From Halopiger goleimassiliensis (lineage in GTDB: Archaea > Halobacteriota > Halobacteria > Halobacteriales > Natrialbaceae), in NCBI RefSeq assembly GCF_000455345.1, contig NZ_HG315690.1, positions 62,001 to 126,000 of the forward strand: a stretch of DNA of 64,000 nucleotides. The letters are read 5' to 3'. Positions 44,408 through 50,787 of the stretch are shown piece after piece; the stretch's first letter is position 1; each line of letters starts with the position of its first letter. Position numbers and translations under genes: made by a program. The notes beneath the pieces were generated by a model. It was not told the DNA's origin. It worked only from the letters and a program-made list of their open reading frames with translations, and ran no database searches.

Positions 44408-45193
44408 TTACCACCCCTCGACGACCGCGCGGGCGGCGTCGACGATCTCGTTCCCGCCCGGGGAGCCGCCCGTCCAGGCCCGTTCGACGAGCCCGTCCTT
44501 GTTCACGAGCAGGATGAGCGACGTGTGCGTGATGTGTCGCTCGTGATCGTCGTGCCCGTCGTCCATCTCGTCGTCGTCCATCTCGTCGTCCATCTCGTCG
44601 TCCTCCATCTCCTCGTCCATCCCGCCGTTCGACTCGCCGTGTTCGAACGCCACGCCGAAGGTCTCCTCGACGACTTCCTTGGCGTCCTCGTGGCTCTCCG
44701 GCCGCAGGAAGTACCAGTTCCCGGCGTCGAAGTCGACGCCCATCCGCTCGCCGTACTCCTCGAGCACCTCGGCCGTGTCGTACTCGGGGTCGAAGGTGAT
44801 GGGGAGAAACGCCATCTCGTCTTCGTAGCCCTCCTCGTGGGCGTCCGCCTGCACGCGCTGGAGGGCGGCAGTCAGCCCCGGACAGACGGTCGGACAGGCG
44901 GTGTAGATGAACGTTAGCATGCAGTGACGTTCTCCCTCGAACTCCGCGGTCGAGACCGTCCGGTCGTGTAGCGGGGCCGGTACGGTCACCTCGGGAATCG
45001 CCTCGCCGTAGATCGGATGCGGAATGTCCGACTCCTGGATCCGATCGTGGTTCTCCGGCGGCTCGAGAACGACCCCCTCGGGCGCGTCGCTGGTGCTGCG
45101 TTGCAAGCAGCCGGCCAGCGACGCGCCGAGCGCGACCGTCCCCGCCGCGCGCAGCACGGTTCGCCTGTCTATGGACGTAGATTTCGGGCTCAT
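44408..45193 (-). CDS. SCO-family copper chaperone with a Met/Asp/Glu-rich insert
   Basis: 261 residues. IDRRTVLRAAGTVALGASLAGC is a Tat lipoprotein signal read as two parts (RR at 10-11, lipobox C29). The SCO1/SenC fold carries the copper cysteines in YTACPTVCPG (C100 and C104) and the conserved His in ITHTSLILLV (H223). Immediately before that His is a 27-residue insert, 192-218, made of repeated M-D-E-E and M-D-D units plus HDDH, probably a copper-gathering arm. SCO proteins deliver Cu to CuA or cupredoxin sites; here NirK or halocyanin are obvious clients. ATG 45193 chosen; a GTG at 45220 is possible and places the upstream palindrome 42 bases away. Confidence 0.9.
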   Translation of the reverse strand: MSPKSTSIDRRTVLRAAGTVALGASLAGCLQRSTSDAPEGVVLEPPENHDRIQESDIPHPIYGEAIPEVTVPAPLHDRTVSTAEFEGERHCMLTFIYTACPTVCPGLTAALQRVQADAHEEGYEDEMAFLPITFDPEYDTAEVLEEYGERMGVDFDAGNWYFLRPESHEDAKEVVEETFGVAFEHGESNGGMDEEMEDDEMDDEMDDDEMDDGHDDHERHITHTSLILLVNKDGLVERAWTGGSPGGNEIVDAARAVVEGW

Positions 45194-45250
45194 GATCTCA
45201 GGTATCTCTCGGCTCTCCACGGGCTAAAGCGCGATCTGGATTCCCATTCG

Positions 45251-45273
45251 CTTAGAAAAGGCGAATATGTTCG
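45251..45273 (-). promoter_or_regulatory. Palindrome plus TATA-like element before the SCO operon
   Basis: CGAATATGTTCG at 45262-45273 is an exact copy of the island motif. Directly downstream on the minus strand is CTTTTCTAAG (45251-45260), a plausible TATA box, so a regulator bound to the palindrome would touch the basal factors. The distance to ATG 45193 is 69 bases, and 42 to the GTG at 45220. Confidence 0.6.
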
Positions 45274-45322
45274 TCCTGGTGGGTCGTTCGCCGGGCCGGC
45301 ACGATCGTCGCTGATCGAATCG

Positions 45323-45910
45323 TTACGGCCCGTCCTCGAGGACGGGGCGGGTCTCCTCGTTGAACAGGTCGATCGCCCGGACGACCTGGGTTGGCAGTTC
45401 GGGTTGGGGGTCGGCCATCGCGGGTTCGTCGTCGGGGTCGGGCCAGCCGACGACCACCCGGCCGACGTTGCCGGCGACCTCGTGGGAGGTACAGACCTGC
45501 TGGGTGTCGACGTAGTCGTAGACGCCCGCCTGCTCGAAGGTCTGCTCGTACGAGGAGCCGACACCGGACAGTCGTTCGCTCCCCCAGGCGTCGACGCCGT
45601 GCGGGGACCGGTGTGGGCCGTGCCCGTCCTCGTGGTAGCCGGTGACGTCGTGGCGGCCGGTCTCGACGAGCCACTCGACGGTCCCGCCCTCGACGACGTG
45701 GACGACCTGCGGCTCGAACTTCGGGTGTGGCTGGGAGTTCGCCGTCACCGTGGTGCGTTCGGCAGGCGTTCCCAACGCTCCTGCGTCCTCCGGCGGCTGT
45801 CCGTCGCCGTCGCTGCCTCGATCGGTCGTGCCCTCGAGACAGCCCCCGAGAGCGACGCCGACCGCGATCGCTGCCGATCGGAGCGCGGTTCGGCGGGAGA
45901 CGTGGGTCAT
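45323..45910 (-). CDS. Halocyanin-domain blue copper lipoprotein, copy 2
   Basis: 195 residues, same plan as copy 1: Tat signal SRRTALRSAAIAVG with lipobox LGGC, an acidic linker (GSDGDGQPPEDAG), then the cupredoxin domain TVTANSQPHPKFEPQVVHVV, ligand His in GRHDVTG, and QVCTSHEVAGNVG with Asn in place of the axial Met. It follows nirK2 by 42 bases in the same direction and presumably is its electron donor. The last 210 bases match copy 1 with a single difference, while the 5' half is clearly diverged. Confidence 0.88.
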   Translation of the reverse strand: MTHVSRRTALRSAAIAVGVALGGCLEGTTDRGSDGDGQPPEDAGALGTPAERTTVTANSQPHPKFEPQVVHVVEGGTVEWLVETGRHDVTGYHEDGHGPHRSPHGVDAWGSERLSGVGSSYEQTFEQAGVYDYVDTQQVCTSHEVAGNVGRVVVGWPDPDDEPAMADPQPELPTQVVRAIDLFNEETRPVLEDGP

Positions 45911-45952
45911 GGGTTGGATCGTGGGTGGCCCGTCTCGCGTTAGATTGCGGCT

Positions 45953-47050
45953 CTAGGGATCCTCGTCGTAGACGTCGGGGTTCTCTTCGCCCTGGACGTC
46001 GATGACGCCGAGTGCGCCCTTGTGGACGACCCGGCTGAGCGCGTGGTCGACGATCTTGACCGGGCCAGGGACGGGGAACTCCATCTCGCCGGCGGCAGTC
46101 GTCCCGGGGGCGACCGGTGCCGTCTCGATGTTCTTGTCGGGTTCCGACAGCAGGTCGCCGTCGCGGTAGAAGTCGCTCCAGACGTTGCCGATCGGGTGCC
46201 AGGAACTCATGAGGTTCGGACCGCCGTTGGCGAAGTAGACCCGGGCGGTCTCGCCGACCTCGGCTTCCATCGGCCCGACGCCGTCCCCGGTGAAGGCGTA
46301 GGCCTGCCCGTTGAACACCACGTAGGTGGGATCTTCGCGTTTCATCGCGTCGAAGTCGAAGCCGTGGTGACCCTCTTCGCCGACTTTGCCGTCGGTGTAG
46401 ATCTCGTGTTGACCGAGGTAGAACTCGTGGTCGACCTCGGGGAGCCCGTCTTTCGGTTCGACGAGGATCGATCCGAACATGCCGGAGCTGATGTGGTAGT
46501 CCATGTTCGGGACCGCACAGTGGTAGATGAACACGCCCGGGTATTCGGCCGAGAAGCTGATCTCGGCGGGGTCGTCGCCCGGCGCGATCGTCGTCGCGTC
46601 CGCACCGCCACCGGGACCGTAGACGGCGTGGAAGTCCACGTTGTGCATTTCCATGTTCATGTCGTCCGGGACGTCGAACGTCAGGTTGACCCGGTCACCC
46701 TGGCGGACGCGGACCATCGGCCCCGGAATCTGCCCGCCGAAGGTCATGAAGTCGAACGTGACACCAGGTTCGATCTCGGCGGTCACGCGCTCCGTTTCGA
46801 TCGTGATGTCGTGTTCGCGGGGCTCGTTCCAGGTGACCGGATCGGGGACGTCCGTGGGATCGCGGGCGATCCGATCGGCGTCGACGTCCTCGGCCGGCGG
46901 TAGTCCGTCGTCCGAACCACCCTCGGTGCCCTCGTCGGGATCTTCCGATCCGTCGCCGCCGAGACAGCCGGCAACCGCGATTGCGCTTCCCGCACCCACC
47001 GTTGTCAGGAACCGTCGTCGGGTCGAGTCGTTTCGGGTCATTGTCCTCAT
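45953..47050 (-). CDS. nirK: Copper nitrite reductase NirK, copy 2
   Basis: 365 residues. Signal TRRRFLTTVGAGSAIA with lipobox VAGC; an acidic Gly/Asp spacer follows. Copper ligands match copy 1: HNVDFH, YHCAVPNMDYHISSGMFG, SWHPIGNVW and VDHALSRVVHKGAL. The main differences are Y for H in the C-loop and a different spacer. Both copies keep the catalytic Asp of HNVDFH, so both should be active. It is coupled with halocyanin 2. No exact palindrome precedes it; only a half-site TGTTCG lies near 47119. Two start codons are possible (47050, 47041). Confidence 0.93.
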   Translation of the reverse strand: MRTMTRNDSTRRRFLTTVGAGSAIAVAGCLGGDGSEDPDEGTEGGSDDGLPPAEDVDADRIARDPTDVPDPVTWNEPREHDITIETERVTAEIEPGVTFDFMTFGGQIPGPMVRVRQGDRVNLTFDVPDDMNMEMHNVDFHAVYGPGGGADATTIAPGDDPAEISFSAEYPGVFIYHCAVPNMDYHISSGMFGSILVEPKDGLPEVDHEFYLGQHEIYTDGKVGEEGHHGFDFDAMKREDPTYVVFNGQAYAFTGDGVGPMEAEVGETARVYFANGGPNLMSSWHPIGNVWSDFYRDGDLLSEPDKNIETAPVAPGTTAAGEMEFPVPGPVKIVDHALSRVVHKGALGVIDVQGEENPDVYDEDP

Positions 47051-47514
47051 TCTGGGATAGCTGCCGATAACAGTTCAAAAGAGACAACGGTTCTCGCTGA
47101 CCGGTAAACGATTGTAGATGTTCGGTGGGCACATGAGTTTATATCCCGGCACCAGCAAACGTCGGTCGTTTTTACGTCCGTCCCCGTTTCTCCGTCGGTG
47201 TCGCTCGTACGGACCGGTCAGGGACTGTTCGGACGTCCATTCCGGGCCTTTCGCTGACGCCGTGACCGGACGGAGCTTATCCGTCGATCACGATTCGGGC
47301 CTGATCGCACACGCTTTATCGACCCTGGCGGGCGAGTACGCACGCAAAGGTCCAACGTTGACCGACAGTCGAGGAGCCGGAATCGACGTTCGGTCCCTGT
47401 GGAACGATAGACTCGTGGTTGACACCGTGCGATTCCGATTCGAAGACGCATGCGTAGCCGAAGCAGGTGCTCCCCGCGACGAAGACGGGCTGCTACGAAC
47501 GACGGGGTCGCAGG
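47051..47514. other. Long gap upstream of nirK2, unexplained
   Basis: 464 bases. It contains the nirK2 promoter (CTTTTGAA near 47078-47085 on the minus strand and a half-site TGTTCG at about 47119-47124) and a TATA-like TTTATATCC (about 47138-47146) that would drive transcription to the right, into no recognised gene. A plus-strand frame through 47260-47480 reads DHDSGLIAHALSTLAGEYAR and LWNDRLVVDTVRFRFEDACV but has no start with support. Could be a decayed gene or a non-coding RNA. Confidence 0.4.
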
Positions 47515-47748
47515 TTACGCCTCTACTTTCGGGAACCGGGCGACGAACTCCTCGGGGCCGACTTTCTCGACCTCGTACGCGTCGGCGTCGAAGCTGTCGA
47601 CCTCCGCCTGGAACTCGTAGAACAGCGGTTTGGGTTCGTGGTCGTTGACGATGGTCAACGTCTCGCCGGGCTCGAGCTGTTCGAACTCCTCGTGGATGGT
47701 CGGATGGCGCTTCACCGGTGGGATGTCCCTGACGTCGAGTCGGGTCAT
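47515..47748 (-). CDS. DUF2249 protein 2
   Basis: 77 residues. Core MTRLDVRDIPPVKRHPTIHE, then FEQLEPGETLTIVNDHEPKPLFYEF, the recurring 'L-x-P-G-E-x-L-x-I-x-N-D-H-x-P-x-P-L' pattern of DUF2249, and a second strand pair ending FVARFPKVEA. It probably binds metal or another redox-pathway component via the H-x-P-x-P-L loop. The exact palindrome CGAATACGTTCG lies 41 bases before its ATG. Confidence 0.8.
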   Translation of the reverse strand: MTRLDVRDIPPVKRHPTIHEEFEQLEPGETLTIVNDHEPKPLFYEFQAEVDSFDADAYEVEKVGPEEFVARFPKVEA

Positions 47749-47788
47749 GTACTCGACGGTGGGGTCGCCTGATGGATCGGTATTCGCA

Positions 47789-47800
47789 CGAATACGTTCG
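47789..47800. promoter_or_regulatory. Palindrome before DUF2249 gene 2
   Basis: CGAATACGTTCG, an exact CGAA-N4-TTCG match 41 bases upstream of the DUF2249-2 ATG at 47748. It is followed on the minus strand by a second, overlapping dyad ATTCGTGCGAAT (47782-47793). Confidence 0.6.
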
Positions 47801-47826
47801 GGAGGAGGTGACGCCGGCCCGAGCGG

Positions 47827-48054
47827 CTAGGCAGCGTGTTCGATGTGAACGTGCCAGAGATCGTCGGACTGGTGACTCTCGTGGTCGAACCCGCGGCTCT
47901 CGAGTACTTCGTAGAGGGGCTTCGGTTCGAACGGGGCGATCAGGTGAAGGCGTTCGCCCGGGTCGAGCGACTCGAGGGCGTTCATGATGTCCTCGAACGG
48001 CGGGCCGTCGATCTCGCGAACGTCGATCGTCAGGTCGGCGGATTCGGTTGCCAT
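47827..48054 (-). CDS. DUF2249 protein 3
   Basis: 75 residues. TIDVREIDGPPFEDIMNALESLDPGERLHLIAPFEPKPLYEVLESRGF, read in parts, has the same VDVR, L-D-P-G-E and P-K-P-L elements as copy 2. ATG 48054 with GAGGTG just before it is preferred over an in-frame ATG at 48159, which would place the start inside the divergent gene's regulatory region. The exact palindrome at 48094-48105 is 40 bases upstream. Divergent from the HTH-10 regulator gene. Confidence 0.78.
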   Translation of the reverse strand: MATESADLTIDVREIDGPPFEDIMNALESLDPGERLHLIAPFEPKPLYEVLESRGFDHESHQSDDLWHVHIEHAA

Positions 48055-48093
48055 CACCTCGATAGTCGGCCGCCCGACGATTGGAATTTCGTC

Positions 48094-48105
48094 CGAACGT
48101 GTTCG
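48094..48105. promoter_or_regulatory. Palindrome before DUF2249 gene 3
   Basis: CGAACGTGTTCG, exact match, 40 bases upstream of the DUF2249-3 start and 36 bases left of the second palindrome. The two sites share the 135-base divergent gap with the HTH-10 gene. Confidence 0.62.
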
Positions 48106-48140
48106 TAGCGGGTGCAATTCCCAGGTCGTAGGAATTCTGC

Positions 48141-48152
48141 CGAATATATTCG
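48141..48152. promoter_or_regulatory. Palindrome before the HTH-10 regulator gene
   Basis: CGAATATATTCG, exact match, ends 38 bases before the regulator ATG at 48190. A TATA element ATATA (48164-48168) lies between, 22-26 bases before the start codon, so the site abuts the basal promoter as expected of an activator. It implies autoregulation. Confidence 0.65.
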
Positions 48153-48189
48153 TAGCCATGTGGATATAGGTTCAGTTAGAAGATCCCCT

Positions 48190-48864
48190 ATGGCCCAGGC
48201 AACCCTCACGATCACGATGCCGGAACAGGTCTGGATCCAGCAGCTATCCACCTCGTATCCGGACGCGACCTTCCGCGTGCTCGCGGCCGTTCCCGGCTCC
48301 AACTCCGGGTTCGCGCTGGTACGGATCACCGGTCCCGACGTGGCCGAGGTCGTCGACGAGATGAACGACCACGCCCAGATCACCGAACTCACCCTCGCCC
48401 AGTGGAGCGAAAACGAGGCGACGGTCCACTTCGAGACCACCCAGCCGCTGTTGCTGTTCTCCTCGAAGGAGTCCGGCATGCCGATCGAACTCCCCGTCGA
48501 AATAACCGACGGCGAGGCGACCATCGAGGTCACCGGCTCCAGGGAACGGCTCGCGGAACTGGCCGAACAACTCGAGCGCTTCGGCCTGAAGTACCGGATC
48601 GAGCACGTGCGCGAGCGCCTCCACGAGAGCCAACTCCTCTCGGAGCGACAACTGGAAGTCATCGCGGCCGCCGTCGAGGAGGGCTACTACGACACTCCAC
48701 GACGGTGTTCGCTGACCGAACTCGCCGAACAGCTCGGCATCGCGAAATCGACCTGCAGCGAGACGCTCCACCGCGCCGAAGAGGCGATCATCAAGCGGTT
48801 CGTCGAGGACGTCCCCGGGCTCGAGGACGAACAGTCCCTCGAGGAACAGCTGGCGACGAGTTAA
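48190..48864 (+). CDS. HTH-10 family regulator of the denitrification island (DmsR/NarO-like)
   Basis: 224 residues. The N-terminal region (~1-150) starts MAQATLTITMPEQVWIQQLS and has two alternating alpha/beta units (FRVLAAVPGSNSGFALVRI; TVHFETTQPLLLF). The C-terminal HTH_10 domain is LLSERQLEVIAAAVEEGYY, DTPRRCSLTELAEQLGIAK and STCSETLHRAEEAIIKRF. Related haloarchaeal regulators DmsR and NarO activate anaerobic respiration; NarO carries an N-terminal cysteine-rich sensor, absent here, so this one is closer to DmsR-type. Its gap carries two palindromes and it stands among the target-like promoters, so I infer it binds CGAA-N4-TTCG. ATG 48190 fits its TATA box. Confidence 0.82.
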   Translation: MAQATLTITMPEQVWIQQLSTSYPDATFRVLAAVPGSNSGFALVRITGPDVAEVVDEMNDHAQITELTLAQWSENEATVHFETTQPLLLFSSKESGMPIELPVEITDGEATIEVTGSRERLAELAEQLERFGLKYRIEHVRERLHESQLLSERQLEVIAAAVEEGYYDTPRRCSLTELAEQLGIAKSTCSETLHRAEEAIIKRFVEDVPGLEDEQSLEEQLATS

Positions 48865-49020
48865 CCGTTCGCGCCCGGAGCGCGCGGTCGACGAGGCGCG
48901 CCAGCGGGTGATCGTCCTCCATGCCTGGGTACACATTCCGGATCGGTTTCTCCCGTAGTCGTCGTTCCAGCGATGGTCGACGCGTCGGGATCCGCGTTCG
49001 GGCGGCGTCTTAATTTAGTT

Positions 49021-49038
49021 GGGCGAATATGTTCGCCC
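49021..49038. promoter_or_regulatory. Extended palindrome upstream of the FeS-NrfD operon
   Basis: GGGCGAATATGTTCGCCC is a perfect 18-base inverted repeat around the exact motif CGAATATGTTCG (49024-49035). It lies about 150 bases before the first gene, farther than the others, so it may act through the nearer site at 49115 or a more distant start. Confidence 0.6.
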
Positions 49039-49114
49039 CCATTCTCACGACCTGGAAATCGGAGCGACACTTCATCGGGATCTAGTTGTGAGTGCTGAGT
49101 AGAGTAGTCGCAAA

Positions 49115-49126
49115 TGAACGTATTCA
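49115..49126. promoter_or_regulatory. Symmetrical near-copy TGAA-N4-TTCA
   Basis: TGAACGTATTCA differs from the island motif at both outer positions but keeps dyad symmetry. It lies 63 bases before the FeS gene start. Assigned as a weaker site by position. Confidence 0.4.
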
Positions 49127-49188
49127 AGTACGCATCGTTCGCTAACCACTGGGTGAAGGACTAGTATGACAAGAGGTGTTGTGCGGAA

Positions 49189-50787
49189 ATGAGCGCGGAC
49201 GACGAATCGTTCCACCCGCTCGGCAGTGAGTGGGAAGGTGAACTCGAGTCGATGCTCGACGAGACCGAGTACGACACGGATCTCGGTCTCGAGATGGCCA
49301 AGGACGCCATGCGCGTCACGAAGGGCGAACTGTCCGAGGCCGAATTCCACGAGAAGTACCACGAGGACGTGATGGCGGAGTTCGGCGAGGACCAGCGCCC
49401 GACCCAGGAGGCCTTCGAGGAGGCCCAGGCCGTCGAGGAGGGCACGTTCTCCCGGATGCTCGAGAAGTTCGACGGCGACGGCGAGGAAGGCCGTCGCGAC
49501 GTGATGAAGAAGATGGGTGCCGGCGCGGCGTTCCTCGGTCTCGGTGCGTGGGGAGCCGCCGACGGCTCCGACCCCGAACCGAACGTCGCCGCCGCAGAGG
49601 ACGACCACGGCGACGACGACGGCCTCCAGTGGGGGATGACGATCGACCTCGAGCAGTGTGACGGCTGTCTCTCCTGCATGCAGGCCTGTGGAATGGAGAA
49701 CAACCTCGACCAGGGGGTCAACTGGATGTACGTCCTCGATTACGAGGACGGCGGCCCGGACACCAGCCAGAACCGTCTCGTCCGGCCGTGTCAGCACTGT
49801 ACCGACGCGCCGTGTGAGAAGGTCTGTCCGACGACGGCCCGGCACACCCGCGACTCGGACGGCCTCGTGCTGACCGACTACGACGTCTGTATCGGCTGCC
49901 GGTACTGCCAGGTCGCCTGTCCCTACGGCGTCAACTACTTCCAGTGGGACGAACCCGACATCTCGACGGACGAGATCGCCGCGCAGGCCGAGCGAGAAGG
50001 GATGAACGGCGATCACATGACCGACGAACGCGGTCGCTGGGTCGACAGCCGTGCGCCTCGCGGCGTGATGAGCAAGTGTACCATGTGCCCGACGCGCCAG
50101 GACGGCCACATGGGCGATGAGAAACGCGGAACGACGGCCTGTGAGGACGCCTGTGACCCTGGTGCGATCCAGTTCGGCGACGTGAACGACGAGCGCAGCG
50201 ACGCCGGCATGTACAAGAAGAACCCCAGCCGTGGTCGCGCCCTGTGGGGCCTCCACGGGGACGTCCCCGATCCGGACGCCCTCGCCGAAGAACTCTCCGA
50301 CTCCGACGACGACCTCGAGTCGATCGTCGAGGCCTCGGAGGAACTCGACGAGGACCTGATCGCCCGCGCTATCGCCATCGAGATGACCGGCGAAGAGATG
50401 GGCGAAGGGCCGGAACACGGCACGAGCAACCTCGCCGAGACCGAACGCGACATCCTCGAGTTCCTCGAGTTCCTCTCCGACCAGGGGCTCGACCTCGAGG
50501 ACGAGGAACTGCTCGACGAACTCGGTATCTCGGACCCGCAGGACTACCTCGAGGCTCAGGAAGGCAACCCCGAGTCGAACTTCAACCTGCTCGACGACAT
50601 CGGGACGAACCCGAACGTTCAGTACCTCGGCAACGAGCCCGGACCACACGCCGAGCAGGTCGAGGGTCCCGTGGCGTACGAGGACGTGATCTACCCGCGC
50701 GCTGACGAGGAAACCGTGAACCTGGTCGACAAGCGCCAGGAGGTCCTCAACGAAGGGACCGTCGGAGACGCGGGGGTGTCGCTATGA
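49189..50787 (+). CDS. Four-cluster 4Fe-4S electron-transfer protein (DmsB/NrfC/PsrB type) with long N-terminus
   Basis: 532 residues. The core (~150-345) has four cysteine groups as in DmsB and PsrB: CDGCLSCMQACGMENN, CQHCTDAPCEKVCP, CIGCRYCQVACPYG, and CTMC...CEDACDPGA. Before it is a ~100-residue acidic helical preamble, then GRRDVMKKMGAGAAFLGLGAWG (102-122), which looks like a Tat signal placed unusually deep in the chain. After the clusters comes a ~190-residue acidic, helical C-terminal extension. It should pass electrons between a quinol site in the next gene's protein and a soluble partner. No molybdopterin subunit is encoded beside it. Its stop overlaps the NrfD start by four bases (ATGA). 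Confidence 0.85.
   Translation: MSADDESFHPLGSEWEGELESMLDETEYDTDLGLEMAKDAMRVTKGELSEAEFHEKYHEDVMAEFGEDQRPTQEAFEEAQAVEEGTFSRMLEKFDGDGEEGRRDVMKKMGAGAAFLGLGAWGAADGSDPEPNVAAAEDDHGDDDGLQWGMTIDLEQCDGCLSCMQACGMENNLDQGVNWMYVLDYEDGGPDTSQNRLVRPCQHCTDAPCEKVCPTTARHTRDSDGLVLTDYDVCIGCRYCQVACPYGVNYFQWDEPDISTDEIAAQAEREGMNGDHMTDERGRWVDSRAPRGVMSKCTMCPTRQDGHMGDEKRGTTACEDACDPGAIQFGDVNDERSDAGMYKKNPSRGRALWGLHGDVPDPDALAEELSDSDDDLESIVEASEELDEDLIARAIAIEMTGEEMGEGPEHGTSNLAETERDILEFLEFLSDQGLDLEDEELLDELGISDPQDYLEAQEGNPESNFNLLDDIGTNPNVQYLGNEPGPHAEQVEGPVAYEDVIYPRADEETVNLVDKRQEVLNEGTVGDAGVSL

Larger units (their letters stand above)
48865..49188. other. Promoter gap of the FeS-NrfD operon
   Basis: 324 bases without a gene. 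It holds an exact palindrome within an 18-base perfect inverted repeat (49021-49038) and a second dyad TGAACGTATTCA (49115-49126). No Shine-Dalgarno is evident directly before ATG 49189 (sequence GCGGAAATG). Confidence 0.5.

Noticed and set aside
49072-50649. 525-residue open frame on the minus strand
   Set aside because: Antisense of the 4Fe-4S protein, whose clustered cysteines and operon coupling make the plus strand real.
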